Origin: Burkholderia sp. OK233
Lineage (GTDB): Bacteria > Pseudomonadota > Gammaproteobacteria > Burkholderiales > Burkholderiaceae
Reading direction: 5' to 3'
DNA length: 64,000 nt
NCBI RefSeq assembly: GCF_900230185.1
Contig: NZ_OCSR01000002.1
Location: 372,001 to 436,000 of the forward strand
In this document: piece after piece, positions 35,330 through 44,579 of the stretch
How the letters are laid out: each line of letters opens with the position of its first letter
Numbering within the stretch: the stretch's first letter is position 1
Program-made: the position numbers and the translations under genes
Notes under the pieces: model-generated
Told to the model about the DNA's origin: nothing
Seen by the model: the letters and a program-made list of their open reading frames with translations, nothing else
Database searches by the model: none

Positions 35330-35531
35330 TCATCGCCTCTTGTTGAACATGCGCACGATATGGCGCCACTGCGACCATTCTGCCATCCTGCTCGCCCAAG
35401 CCGACGAACCGGCCATGTTGCGCTGCAAGTTGCGCAACCGGCTGCGGGATCCAGCGGGTCAACAGGACGGTGGCGGCAGAGCCCAAACCTACAAAACCAA
35501 CGGCGAGCAGCGAGAGAGGAACAAATTCCAT
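35307..35531 (-). CDS. Small membrane protein in front of the GntR gene, 74 aa
   Basis: ATG at 35531 follows CGGAG 8-12 bases upstream. The product starts MEFVPLSLLAVGFVGLGSAA, one membrane helix, with a polar C-terminal half (RFVGLGEQDGRMVAVAPY). It overlaps the GntR start by 23 bases, so the two should be cotranscribed. Family not recognised. The inverted repeat at 35544 lies directly upstream. Confidence 0.5.
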   Translation of the reverse strand: MEFVPLSLLAVGFVGLGSAATVLLTRWIPQPVAQLAAQHGRFVGLGEQDGRMVAVAPYRAHVQQEAMNVVRTSN

Positions 35532-35543
35532 TTGTAGCTCCGA

Positions 35544-35572
35544 ATGATTGAGTGAATAGATGACTCAATCAT
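35544..35572. promoter_or_regulatory. Perfect 10-bp inverted repeat upstream of the small gene-GntR operon
   Basis: ATGATTGAGT at 35544-35553 and ACTCAATCAT at 35563-35572 are exact inverted arms separated by 9 bases, 13 bp before the start of the small membrane protein. A regulatory site for the operon, or an RNA hairpin in its leader, fits. Confidence 0.5.
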
Positions 35573-35602
35573 ATGCTGCAGCGCCGCAAAAATCAATATT
35601 CC

Positions 35603-35617
35603 GTATGTAGTATATCA
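35603..35617 (+). promoter_or_regulatory. Candidate GntR operator, copy 3
   Basis: GTATGTAGTATATCA, differing from copies 1 and 2 only in the two middle bases. It lies between the GntR operon and the MHS symporter, able to serve either direction. The 35532-35896 interval otherwise contains no gene that I can support. Confidence 0.55.
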
Positions 35618-35896
35618 GTCGCTGTTGTTTTTAGGATTGCTTGTTCAAGGTAGCACGGGCAACCCGCGGGCGGTTCTTCTGCTTGTCCAAACATACGAAG
35701 CTCGGTGTAAACGCGCAAAACGCGCGCTATGCGCGCAGTCGCGTTCGATGATCGCGCAATTTCGCCCGAATGCTGATTGTGGGAACCGCTTCGCATCATT
35801 AACCTTCGGGGAATCCTGTGATGGACCGCAGCGTCCCTGCCCCGCATCTGCCGCGCGCTTCCAGACAGCACCCGAGAATTCGAAGGAGACACCGTC

Positions 35897-37225
35897 ATGA
35901 GTACCACTATCCCGAGCGCGCCGAAAACGGCCATCACCGACAACCGCGCGGCGCGCAGCCAGGCACGCAAAGCGGCGCTCGGCAGCTTTGTCGGCGCCGT
36001 AGTCGACTGGTACGACTTCCTGCTGTATGGCATCGTCGCCGCGCTCGTCTTCAACGCCGAGTTCTTCCCGAAGGTCAGCCCGGCGATGGGCACGCTCGCC
36101 GCATTCGCGACCTTCGGCGTCGGCTTTCTGTTCCGGCCACTCGGCGGCTTCGTGTTCGGCCACTACGGCGACCGGCTTGGACGCAAGCGCATGCTGGTCC
36201 TCACGGTGATGATGATGGGCCTCTCCACCGCGGCAATCGGTCTGCTGCCGGCTTTCTCCAGCATCGGCTGGTGGGCGCCGGTGCTGCTCGTCACGTTGCG
36301 CGCGATCCAGGGCTTCGCGGTCGGCGGCGAATGGGGCGGCGCCGCCTTGATGGCGGTCGAAAGCGCGCCGGAGAAGAAGAAGGCGTTCTATAGCAGCGGC
36401 GTGCAGGTCGGCTATGGCGTGGGTCTGGTGCTCTCGACCGGCCTGGTCGCGATCATCAGCCGCTCGATGGACAACGCGTCGTTCCTGAGCTGGGGCTGGC
36501 GCCTGCCCTTCCTGTTCAGTGTGGTGCTGGTGCTGATCGCGCTGTGGATCCGCTCGAGCATGGAAGAATCGAAGGAGTTCGTCGAGAAGGTCGGCGAACG
36601 GGGTGAACGCAGCGTGCGGCTGCCGATCGTCGAGGCCTTGCTGAAGCACCCCAAGGCTTTCCTGCTGATCATCGCGCTGCGCCTCGCCGAGTTGTTCACG
36701 ATGTATATCGTGACCGCGTTCGCACTGAACTACTCGACGGCGAATCTGCACATGCCGCGTGAGTTCTTCCTCTCGATCGGTCTGCTGGTCGGCGCGGTGA
36801 GTTGCGTGACGATTCCGTGCTTCGCGTGGCTTGCGGACCGTTACGGCCGCCGGCGCGTGTATATCATCGGCGCGCTGGTCGGCATGTTCAGCGCGGTGCC
36901 GTTCTTCCTCGCGCTCGAAGCCCGCTCGACGGTGTGGATCGTGATCTTCGCGGTCATGCTCGCAAACGTCGCCCACGACATGGTCGTGAGCGTGCAGCAG
37001 CCGATGTTCACCGAACTGTTCGGCACCGAGTACCGCTATAGCGGCGCCGGCGTCGGTTATCAGGTGGCGAGCGTGGTCGGTGGCGGCTTCACGCCGTTTA
37101 TCGCGGTGGCGCTGGTCAGCTTTGCCGGCGGCTCCTGGCATCCGGTGGCGGCCTATCTGGCGATCGGCTGCCTGATCTCAGTATTGGTGGCGGCGAAGAT
37201 GCAGACGGGGCGCACGGTCGCCTGA
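35897..37225 (+). CDS. MHS-family MFS transporter (metabolite:proton symporter)
   Basis: 442 residues, 12 helices. Diagnostic segments are VGAVVDWYDFLLYGIVAAL in helix 1, FGHYGDRLGRKRML between helices 2 and 3, and GFAVGGEWGGAALM in helix 4-5, as in ShiA, KgtP and related symporters. It takes up an organic acid with protons. It has AAGGAG before the ATG (35884-35889). It faces away from the GntR operon and may belong to its regulon. Confidence 0.93.
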   Translation: MSTTIPSAPKTAITDNRAARSQARKAALGSFVGAVVDWYDFLLYGIVAALVFNAEFFPKVSPAMGTLAAFATFGVGFLFRPLGGFVFGHYGDRLGRKRMLVLTVMMMGLSTAAIGLLPAFSSIGWWAPVLLVTLRAIQGFAVGGEWGGAALMAVESAPEKKKAFYSSGVQVGYGVGLVLSTGLVAIISRSMDNASFLSWGWRLPFLFSVVLVLIALWIRSSMEESKEFVEKVGERGERSVRLPIVEALLKHPKAFLLIIALRLAELFTMYIVTAFALNYSTANLHMPREFFLSIGLLVGAVSCVTIPCFAWLADRYGRRRVYIIGALVGMFSAVPFFLALEARSTVWIVIFAVMLANVAHDMVVSVQQPMFTELFGTEYRYSGAGVGYQVASVVGGGFTPFIAVALVSFAGGSWHPVAAYLAIGCLISVLVAAKMQTGRTVA

Positions 37226-37685
37226 TTCCTGCCGATAAAGATTGCGACGGACCGGCGTGGCAAAGGTGCCACGGCCGGCCCGTTGGCTTTGAATAAATGC
37301 CGGATTTCTCGCGGGTGACGGTACTTCGCCCGCTTCATGACCCCTCGCTCACCTCCCCCAGCACTCCGCTTTTTGCCGATTCCGGACGCTGATTGCCCTG
37401 CATTCAGTAGTCCGTTGCTGGCGTTCGTGCCGCATTGCCGCATTTCGGCAGATTACGGTCGTATTTCACCAGGCTAATGCCTTATGCATTTACATCTCAT
37501 ATTGCAAACGCCAGGTTCGCGCCCTATCGTTCGACGGAGCGAGTTTTGTCTGAATTTAGCTGCCGTCATATGAAATAAAAATACATATATCCAGGCCACA
37601 TGAATCTGCAATTTTTACGCCGCGACGCTAAAGCATTGCGTATGAAACGCCGATAACAAAGCATTCGTCACACCGGAGACCGACC
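37226..37685. other. Intergenic stretch upstream of the second OFA transporter
   Basis: 460 bases without a supported gene. A GC hairpin at 37252-37278 (CCGGCGTGGC pairing with GCCACGGCCGG, one bulge) follows the symporter gene and may end its transcript. The right half is AT-richer (ATATGAAATAAAAATACATAT near 37569-37589) and probably holds the promoter of the transporter gene. Confidence 0.4.
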
Positions 37686-39089
37686 ATGAGCAGTATCACC
37701 GAGCCGAGCGGGAATTCAGGTTCTGCCCCATTCTTTTCCAAACAGGCCACCATTGCGAAGCCGGGGTTTTCGCGCTGGATGGTTCCACCCGCAGCGCTCG
37801 CCGTTCACCTTTGTATCGGCCAGGCGTACGCCTTCTCCGTGTTCAACGGCCCGCTGACCAAAGTCATCGGCATTACGCAATCCGCCGCTGACGACTGGTC
37901 GCTGACCTCGCTCGGCTGGATCTTTTCGCTGGCGATCGTGTTCCTGGGTTTGTCGGCGGCGTTTGCCGGTAAGTGGCTCGAACATGTCGGCCCGCGCCGC
38001 ACGATGTTCACCGCCGCGTGCTCCTTCGGCGGCGGCTTCTTGGTCTCCGCGCTCGGCGTGCATCTGCATCAGATCGCGCTGCTCTATCTCGGCTACGGTG
38101 TGATCGGCGGGATCGGACTCGGCCTCGGTTACGTGTCGCCGGTGTCGACGTTGATCCGCTGGTTCCCGGACCGCCGCGGCATGGCGACCGGTATGGCGAT
38201 CATGGGCTTCGGCGGCGGCGCGATGATTGCCGCGCCTTTGTCGGTGGCGTTGATGAACCACTTCCGCAGCACGACCAGCATCGGCGTGGCCGAGACCTTC
38301 GTCGTGCTCGGCATTGCGTACTTCATCTCGATGTCGATCGGCGCACTCGCGATTCGCGTGCCGCCGGCGGACTGGAAGCCGGCCGGCTGGACGCCGCCCG
38401 AGACCAACCAGAAGAAGATGATTTCGCGCAACCACGTGCACATCGATCAGGCGTTGAAGACGCCGCAGTTCTATCTGATCTGGCTGGTGCTGTTCCTGAA
38501 CGTGACGGCCGGCATCGGCATTCTCGGCCAGGCGTCGGTGATGATTCAGGAGAGCTTCAAGGACACCGTGACGGCTGCCGCGGCGGCTGGTTTCGTCGGC
38601 CTGCTCTCGCTGTTCAACATGGGCGGCCGTTTCGTGTGGGCCTCGGCTTCGGACTGGATCGGCCGCAAGAACACCTACTTCATCTTCTTCGCGCTCGGCG
38701 CCGTGCTGTACTACCTCGTGCCCGGCTTCGCGGCTTCCGGCCAAATCGCCCTGTTCGTGCTCGCGTACTGCGTGATCCTGTCGATGTACGGCGGCGGCTT
38801 CGCAACGGTGCCCGCCTATCTCGCGGACATGTTCGGCACGGCGTTCGTCGGCGGCATTCACGGCCGGCTGCTGACCGCCTGGGCTGCGGCGGGTGTCGCG
38901 GGTCCGGTGCTGGTGAATTACATCCGTGCATATGAAGTAGCGCACGGCGTGGCAAAGGCGGACGCCTACACGATGACGATCCACATCATGGTGGTGCTGC
39001 TGGTGATCGGCTTCGTCTGCAACCTGCTGGTCAAGCGTGTCGACGACAAGCACCACATGACTGACGCACAACTCGCCAAAGGCGCCTAA
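37686..39089 (+). CDS. OFA-family MFS transporter (oxalate/formate antiporter type)
   Basis: 467 residues, 12 helices. FSVFNGPLTKVIG in the first segment and LIRWFPDRRGMATGMAIMGF are typical of the OFA family. It is more distant from the transporter at 28331 than a recent duplicate would be. It probably exchanges oxalate, formate or a similar acid. GGAG precedes the ATG (37674-37677). A 42-residue membrane peptide follows 10 bases downstream in the same operon. Confidence 0.93.
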   Translation: MSSITEPSGNSGSAPFFSKQATIAKPGFSRWMVPPAALAVHLCIGQAYAFSVFNGPLTKVIGITQSAADDWSLTSLGWIFSLAIVFLGLSAAFAGKWLEHVGPRRTMFTAACSFGGGFLVSALGVHLHQIALLYLGYGVIGGIGLGLGYVSPVSTLIRWFPDRRGMATGMAIMGFGGGAMIAAPLSVALMNHFRSTTSIGVAETFVVLGIAYFISMSIGALAIRVPPADWKPAGWTPPETNQKKMISRNHVHIDQALKTPQFYLIWLVLFLNVTAGIGILGQASVMIQESFKDTVTAAAAAGFVGLLSLFNMGGRFVWASASDWIGRKNTYFIFFALGAVLYYLVPGFAASGQIALFVLAYCVILSMYGGGFATVPAYLADMFGTAFVGGIHGRLLTAWAAAGVAGPVLVNYIRAYEVAHGVAKADAYTMTIHIMVVLLVIGFVCNLLVKRVDDKHHMTDAQLAKGA

Positions 39090-39099
39090 GGAGACTCGC

Positions 39100-39228
39100 A
39101 TGTCGACCGTTCAAGCCGTTCATCCGACCAACAAGGTCAAGCTCGCCGTCTTCTGGCTGTATGTGACGCTGCCGCTGGCGTGGGGCGTGTTCAATACGCT
39201 CTCGCAAGCGATGAAGCTGTTCAAGTAA
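39100..39228 (+). CDS. Small membrane protein following the OFA transporter (42 aa)
   Basis: ATG 39100 has a perfect AAGGAG at 39088-39093 that overlaps the transporter stop codon. The product starts MSTVQAVHPTNKVKLAVFWL and continues through one hydrophobic helix to a basic end (SQAMKLFK). Conserved tiny genes called MFS transporter small subunit are known next to OFA-type transporters, and position, size and pattern fit; whether the peptide is a true subunit is not established. Confidence 0.75.
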   Translation: MSTVQAVHPTNKVKLAVFWLYVTLPLAWGVFNTLSQAMKLFK

Positions 39229-39240
39229 GTGTTGCACCGC

Positions 39241-39307
39241 ACCCCGCGCGATGGAACGCGCGGGGTGTCAGTAAAGCTTTGCAACGCGCGCGCAGGTTGC
39301 GCGCGTT
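39241..39307. terminator. Two GC hairpins in the convergent region
   Basis: ACCCCGCGCG/CGCGCGGGGT at 39241-39250 and 39257-39266, then AACGCGCGC/GCGCGCGTT at 39283-39291 and 39299-39307. Both are perfect. No long T run follows, so they may act as weak terminators or 3'-end stabilisers for the OFA operon. Confidence 0.45.
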
Positions 39308-39357
39308 CTCCTACCCTCCGCCTCCTGCTACTGCGGGTACACCACACCGCCGCCGCT

Positions 39358-39783
39358 TCAGATCTTCTCGAACAGTACTTCTTGCGCGCCTTCCCACAGC
39401 ACCTTGGTGCCGAGTTCGCGCAGTTTTTCCTTGCCTTCGACAATGCTCAGGAAGTGATTGCCCGCAAGCTGGCCGAGCTTGCTTGCGAAGCAGCACGAGC
39501 CGTACGCAAGAATGATCTCCGTTTCGCTGTAACCGCCCGGATAGAACAGGATGTCGCCCACCGACGGATGGCTCGTGTGATTTTCGAAGCCGACCGCCAC
39601 ACCGTCGTTTTCGAGCTTGAAGTCGCCAAGCGGCACCCAGCAGCCCTCGCCGCTCCAGCGCACGTGAATGATCTTCTGGCTGTACGGCAGGAGCTTCAGA
39701 AAGGCGGCCACCGTTTGCGGCGCGTCGGGATGCGTTTCGGCGGTAAAGACGTGGCCGCAGGAGGTGATTCGGAGTCGGGTCAT
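39358..39783 (-). CDS. DUF3830 family protein (cyclophilin-like fold)
   Basis: A 141-residue protein with KLLPYSQKIIHVRWSGEGCW and VGFENHTSHPSVGDILFYPG, which match the DUF3830 family, predicted to have a cyclophilin-like fold. No function is known; relatives sit near genes for organic- or amino-acid catabolism. The ATG at 39783 begins the homology; the frame is open to 39855. Confidence 0.85.
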   Translation of the reverse strand: MTRLRITSCGHVFTAETHPDAPQTVAAFLKLLPYSQKIIHVRWSGEGCWVPLGDFKLENDGVAVGFENHTSHPSVGDILFYPGGYSETEIILAYGSCCFASKLGQLAGNHFLSIVEGKEKLRELGTKVLWEGAQEVLFEKI

Positions 39784-40390
39784 CGCTTGGTATCCGGTGT
39801 GAAGGGTTGAGTGGAAAGGTCGGTCAGACGCCGGCTGGGGCCAAGCCGTCGGCACAACATTCTGTCGGCCGGTGCAAGGCTTCGACAGATACAGTTGCGG
39901 TTCAACTGGTCAGGCCAGTTAGTCCAGTGGCAGCGACGGCTGCGCATCGCGTAGGTCTCCGCGCGCTCATTGCGCCCCACCGTGTGCTACTCCCAACGCA
40001 GCAAGCGCAATGGTTGCAGACGGTTCTATCCTTCGCCGCGCATGGAACCCGACGGCTTCAAAATTGGCCGGAACAGCGCCGAGGCGCATCCATGCCAGGT
40101 CCATCCTCAATCGCGCCACGAAACTTCGTAGTTTGCAAGCCGCGCAATGCGCAGCAAACTGCGAAAAGTGCGTGATTGCCGTTTTCGGCGCTTCATCAAA
40201 CCTTGCCCTCGACAACCCGCCGCGACCGGCCTCGATACACAGTGCCACGCGGCGATTGGGCGTTCCCGCTCTGCACAGCAGCATAGCGTGTCGTGACCGG
40301 CGAATCCCGCGTGCCGTCAACCGTCGGCATGCCGCCCGGGCATTGCATGGTGGCGAGCCACCCGCACGATCCAGCCGCGCAACCTGACGC
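39784..40390. other. About 600 bases without a supported gene
   Basis: Several frames are open on both strands (for example 39807-40175 plus, 39967-40413 minus) but their products are Arg/Ala-rich and resemble nothing I know. It may hold degraded sequence. I see no RNA gene. Confidence 0.4.
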
Positions 40391-41302
40391 TTAGCCGCGC
40401 AGCCGGTAGGCAAGCGGCGTTACGCCGTAGCCACGCTTGAACTGCACGGAGAAATGACTGGCATTCTCGAAACCAACCGCAAGCGCGATTTGCAACACCG
40501 GCTGATCGGTGGCGCGCAGCAGCCTCGCGGCTTCGTCGAGACGCAGGCGCGTGACGAACTGATGGGGTGTTTCACTGGTCTCGCGGCGGAACACACGCGC
40601 AAAGTGAAAGCTGCTTAACCCGGCCTGCGCGGCCAGTTCGCTGATGGCCAGATCGGCGGCAAGATTGGCGCGAATGTAATCGGTTACACGGCGGATGCGG
40701 CGTGGCACCAGGCGCTCGGGACGCGGCGGCAGGCCGGCCTCGGCGTGACGGCCGCGCGAGTAATGTTGCAACAGATGAGCGGCGAGCGCGTGGGCGAGCG
40801 CGTCGACATACAGCCGCGAGTCGGCGGGATCGCCCGCGGCGCGATGCAATGCGCCAAGCATCTCGGCGATCAGTGGGTCGTGAAACTGCATCGCGTCGCC
40901 CAGCGACAGCTCGCGTGAACCGCCCAGCTCCATCTGGTCGGCGACGCTGTCGATCAGGCTGCGCTCCAGGTGCAAATGAACGGTCGACAGCGGCTCATCG
41001 CTGATCGAACGCCAGCGCCACGAGATCGGCACGGGCGGCACGAACCAGACGTCGCCCACACGCAGGTCGGCGCTCTCCCAGCGTCCGTCCAGGTTGCGCT
41101 CGAGGTGTTCGGCGCCGCTGCCGAGCGTCATCAGCGTGACGTCCTGCAGGCCGGGCGCCTCCAGCAGTTCCTGCTCGTCAGGTTCGAGATACGAGCGCAG
41201 CACCAGGTGCCGCCACGGGCGATCCACGCTCGACACCAGTTTCTGGCCCGCCATGTAGCGGTCGTAGGCAAGCGTCGTTGTCAGCTTTGGAATTTTTGCC
41301 AT
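40391..41302 (-). CDS. AraC-family transcriptional regulator
   Basis: 303 residues. The N-terminal half is a cupin-like sensor without a clear ligand. The C-terminal 100 residues hold two HTHs (DLAISELAAQAGLSSFHFAR and QPVLQIALAVGFENASHFS), with the AraC signature ending FKRGYGVTPLAYR. The ATG at 41302 follows AGAAAGTGA; a GTG lies directly before it. It is divergent from the LuxR-type gene 184 bp away. Confidence 0.92.
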   Translation of the reverse strand: MAKIPKLTTTLAYDRYMAGQKLVSSVDRPWRHLVLRSYLEPDEQELLEAPGLQDVTLMTLGSGAEHLERNLDGRWESADLRVGDVWFVPPVPISWRWRSISDEPLSTVHLHLERSLIDSVADQMELGGSRELSLGDAMQFHDPLIAEMLGALHRAAGDPADSRLYVDALAHALAAHLLQHYSRGRHAEAGLPPRPERLVPRRIRRVTDYIRANLAADLAISELAAQAGLSSFHFARVFRRETSETPHQFVTRLRLDEAARLLRATDQPVLQIALAVGFENASHFSVQFKRGYGVTPLAYRLRG

Positions 41303-41486
41303 CACGTCACTTTCTGGGAGGTCCTATATGCACATGAGCAAACCCTGCCGCACCCGCGTCGCCGGTTAGAGGTCAGCGCAAGATCTCGAAAATGATAGCA
41401 AGGAACCGGCTACCGTAATATTTGGAAATAGTTAATCATCCAGGTTGTCGTCTTTCACGCGTTTCGAACGCCGGAGCTACCGTTTC

Positions 41487-42488
41487 ATGGAACACGAATG
41501 CGATACGTTGCCGCATTGGCTGACCGGCTCGCCGCAAGGCGAAGCCAGCCACGTGTCGGCGGCTTACAACTCAGCGGTTACCGCACAACCGGCTTACCCG
41601 GCCGGTACGCGGCAACTCGAGAAATCAGCCCACGCGGCTGAAGCATCCAGGACATCAACCCGCATGGCGTCAGGCATCTCGCCGACCGGCTTCCTGACGC
41701 TCTTCACCGAAGAGGAGATCGGCACACCCACGCCCGCCGCACGCCGCGCCGCGCCGGTAATCAGTCCGCTGGTGCGATTTGGCAGCGCGCAGGACCGCAT
41801 CGAATTCGTGCGGCGGCGCATCAAACAGCTCGGCTTCGACTCGTTCAGCTATTCGGCCACGCGCACCACCGCGCACCACAAGTCGATGTTCGTGCTAACC
41901 AGCTACGAATCGCAGACATGGCTCACGCGCTATTTCCGCGAGCGTTATTTCGAGCTCGATCCGCGCGTCGCGCTGGCGTCGCCGACCGGCATGCCGCTCC
42001 TCTGGAACACCGCCGACATGCGCGCCGACCTGCCGCGCGCGCAGATGCGCAGTGAGCGGCTCGGCAGCCTGATCGAGATGCTGGAGGCCACCGGCCGCAA
42101 AAGCGGCATTCTCACGCAGATGCCGCTGCCCGAGCCGGAGCTGAGCGCGAGCCTGTGCTTCAACTCGGAAATCGGCAACCCGCGCTGGATGACGGAGTCG
42201 ATCGTAGCCGAAACGCTGATGTTCGCGCATACGATCCACGAATTCATCTGGACGCACGCGAAAAGCGTGATCGGGATCGCGCCCGAGCAGCAGCAGCGCG
42301 TCGCGTTGAGCGAATTGCAGCATGCGGTGCTGAAGGCTGTCGTGCAGGGCCAGCGCGACAAGGAAATCGCCTACTTCCTCGGGCTGTCGCCGCATAACGT
42401 CGACTATCACTTGCGGCGCCTGCGGCAGTTGTTCAACGTGCGCAATCGCGTGCAGCTGATCAATGTGGCACAGGGGTATGTGACGTAA
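41487..42488 (+). CDS. LuxR-family quorum-sensing-type regulator without a linked synthase
   Basis: 333 residues. The autoinducer-binding domain has the W, Y and DP ligand-pocket pattern (TWLTRYFRERYFELDPRV) and PLLWN, and the C-terminal LuxR HTH is DKEIAYFLGLSPHNVDYHLR. An unusually long N-terminal extension of about 95 residues is low-complexity. The HTH begins LSELQHAVL, with Gln where the common motif has Glu. No luxI homologue is in the window, so it is a candidate LuxR solo. The ATG at 41487 has GGAG 11 bases upstream, which decides the start. Confidence 0.88.
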   Translation: MEHECDTLPHWLTGSPQGEASHVSAAYNSAVTAQPAYPAGTRQLEKSAHAAEASRTSTRMASGISPTGFLTLFTEEEIGTPTPAARRAAPVISPLVRFGSAQDRIEFVRRRIKQLGFDSFSYSATRTTAHHKSMFVLTSYESQTWLTRYFRERYFELDPRVALASPTGMPLLWNTADMRADLPRAQMRSERLGSLIEMLEATGRKSGILTQMPLPEPELSASLCFNSEIGNPRWMTESIVAETLMFAHTIHEFIWTHAKSVIGIAPEQQQRVALSELQHAVLKAVVQGQRDKEIAYFLGLSPHNVDYHLRRLRQLFNVRNRVQLINVAQGYVT

Positions 42489-42703
42489 GAGAGGGACGCA
42501 AGAGCACTGCGGCCGGCGCGCCTGTCGAGCCGGCCGCATGCTTGCCGAGCATCGTGTTCGGCTTCAGTCTCGCGCCTTGAATGATCGCGCAGTAGTGCCA
42601 GGCGATAGCGGAGGCGGCGCGCGCCAAGCAGTTTGCGGCTTACCCACAAACCACGTCCCAATGATATCTTCGATTGTCGCGCGCGCTTGCGTCGTTGACG
42701 CTG

Positions 42704-43465
42704 TTAGCTCTTGAGCCGGTACCCGGTCTTGAAGATCCAGGCAATGATCACGAGAAACACCGCCAGAAACAACGCGGTCATCCCGAGGCTGACACCGACA
42801 TCCACATCGGCGAGGCCATAAAAGCTCCAGCGAAAGCTGCTGACCAGATAAACGATCGGATTGAACAGCGTCACGACCTTCCAGAACGGCGGCAGCATAT
42901 TGACCGCATAGAAACTGCCGCCGAGGAACGTAAGCGGTGTGATGATCAGGAGCGGCACCAGTTGCAGCTTCTCGAAGCTATCCGCCCAGATGCCGATAAT
43001 GAAACCGAGCAGACTGAACGTGACCGCGGTGAGCACCAGAAACAGAATCATCCAGAACGGATGCTGCACCTGCAGCGGCACGAACAGCCCGGCAGTAGCC
43101 AGAATGATCAAGCCGAGCAGAATCGATTTGGTGGCCGCCGCGCCCACATAGCTCACGACGATCTCCAGATACGACACCGGCGCCGACAGCAACTCATAGA
43201 TCGTGCCGGCAAAGCGCGGAAAGTAAATCCCGAACGACGCATTCGAAATGCTTTGCGACAGCAGCGACAGCATAATCAGACCCGGCACGATGAACGCGCC
43301 ATAACTGATGCCGTCCACTTCCTTGATACGCGAACCGATGGCCGCGCCGAACACGACGAAGTAAAGCGAAGTCGAAATCACCGGCGCGATGATGCTCTGC
43401 ATCAGCGTGCGCCAGGTGCGTGCCATCTCGAACTTATAGATCGCGCGGATTGCGTAGATATTCAT
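42704..43465 (-). CDS. ABC-2 type transporter permease
   Basis: 253 residues with six predicted helices. It begins [20 protein letters not shown] and has the [19 protein letters not shown] segment typical of ABC-2 (NodJ/YadH-like) exporters. It forms the membrane channel for the ATPase gene upstream, whose stop overlaps its start (ATGA at 43462-43465). YadH-like permeases export unknown hydrophobic or glycolipid substrates. Confidence 0.93.
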   Translation of the reverse strand: MNIYAIRAIYKFEMARTWRTLMQSIIAPVISTSLYFVVFGAAIGSRIKEVDGISYGAFIVPGLIMLSLLSQSISNASFGIYFPRFAGTIYELLSAPVSYLEIVVSYVGAAATKSILLGLIILATAGLFVPLQVQHPFWMILFLVLTAVTFSLLGFIIGIWADSFEKLQLVPLLIITPLTFLGGSFYAVNMLPPFWKVVTLFNPIVYLVSSFRWSFYGLADVDVGVSLGMTALFLAVFLVIIAWIFKTGYRLKS

Positions 43466-44388
43466 TGGTTACCTCGGAGCAGACTGACGAAGATGTCTTC
43501 GAGCGAACTTTGCGTCGTATGCAGATCCTTGAAGCGGATGCCGGCATCGTCGAGCGCTTTGAGCAGCGCGATGATGTCGGTGCGCCCGCCGTCGCCCTCA
43601 TACGTGTAGATCAACTCGTTGCCACCCTTGGCGACATCCAGCCCATATCCGGCCAGCGCCGACGGCACCTGGGCGAGCGAATTCTCCAGTTGCAGCGTCA
43701 ACTGCTTCTTGCCGAGTTTGCGCATCAATTCCGTCTTCTCTTCCACCAGCATGATCTCGCCCGCATTAATCACGCCGATGCGGTCGGCCATTTCCTCGGC
43801 TTCGTCGATATAGTGCGTGGTGAGAATGATCGTCACACCGCTTGCGGTGAGCGAGCGCACCAGCTTCCACATATCACGGCGCAACTCGACGTCGACACCG
43901 GCCGTGGGTTCGTCGAGGAACAGCACGCGCGGTTCGTGCGAGAGCGCCTTCGCAATCAGCACGCGGCGCTTCATGCCGCCCGACAGCGTAATGATCTTGC
44001 TATCGCGTTTTTCCCACAGCGACAGATCGCGCAGGATCTTTTCGACGTAAGCGGGGTTTTTCGGCTTGCCGAACAGACCTCGGCTGAACGAGACGGTCGC
44101 CCAGACGGTTTCGAACGAGTCGGTGGTGAGCTCCTGCGGCACGAGGCCGATCAGCGAGCGTGCGCCACGATAGTCCGTCGCGATGTCGCGGCCGTCCACC
44201 ATCACGCTGCCGACGCTCGCATTGACAATGCCGCAAATGATGCTGATGAGGGTGGTTTTGCCCGCCCCATTGGGCCCAAGCAAGGCGAAGATTTCTCCGC
44301 GATTGATCGCCAGATTGATGTTTTTGAGTGCATGAAAACCCGTGGCGTAGGTTTTCGACAGATTCGTGACCGAGACGATTGGCTGCAT
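43462..44388 (-). CDS. ABC transporter ATP-binding protein (ABC-2 exporter)
   Basis: 308 residues. Walker A is GPNGAGKTT, the signature is LSGGMKRRV, Walker B is [12 protein letters not shown] and the switch His is in [16 protein letters not shown]-terminal extension of about 80 residues ([11 protein letters not shown] onwards) is typical of the YadG/NodI type. It drives the partner permease. The ATG at 44388 starts the homology; the frame extends to 44490. Confidence 0.94.
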   Translation of the reverse strand: MQPIVSVTNLSKTYATGFHALKNINLAINRGEIFALLGPNGAGKTTLISIICGIVNASVGSVMVDGRDIATDYRGARSLIGLVPQELTTDSFETVWATVSFSRGLFGKPKNPAYVEKILRDLSLWEKRDSKIITLSGGMKRRVLIAKALSHEPRVLFLDEPTAGVDVELRRDMWKLVRSLTASGVTIILTTHYIDEAEEMADRIGVINAGEIMLVEEKTELMRKLGKKQLTLQLENSLAQVPSALAGYGLDVAKGGNELIYTYEGDGGRTDIIALLKALDDAGIRFKDLHTTQSSLEDIFVSLLRGNQ

Positions 44389-44579
44389 GGATTCGACGAT
44401 GGCAGACACCGGTATTGGATTAAAAGGGGACGGGGCGAATACGCGGCCGCATCCGCAATGTAATTGAAAGTGGAAAAGCGTGCAGCGCAACCGCGAGATT
44501 TCGGAGGAGCGGATCCCGCCGGCAAGCGTGACAACCTTTCAGGGCCAGCAGGGGTTCCTGCCAGACAGACCGCATCCTG

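Noticed and set aside
35645-37141. 498-aa minus-strand frame opposite the MHS symporter
   Set aside because: It is rich in His, Arg, Asp and Glu, as expected for the complement of a hydrophobic membrane-protein gene.
37716-39101. 461-aa minus-strand frame opposite the second OFA transporter
   Set aside because: Antisense shadow with the same His/Arg-rich look; no family resemblance.
39807-40413. Overlapping frames in the gene-free stretch before the AraC gene
   Set aside because: Arg/Ala-rich products, no RBS, no recognisable domain on either strand.
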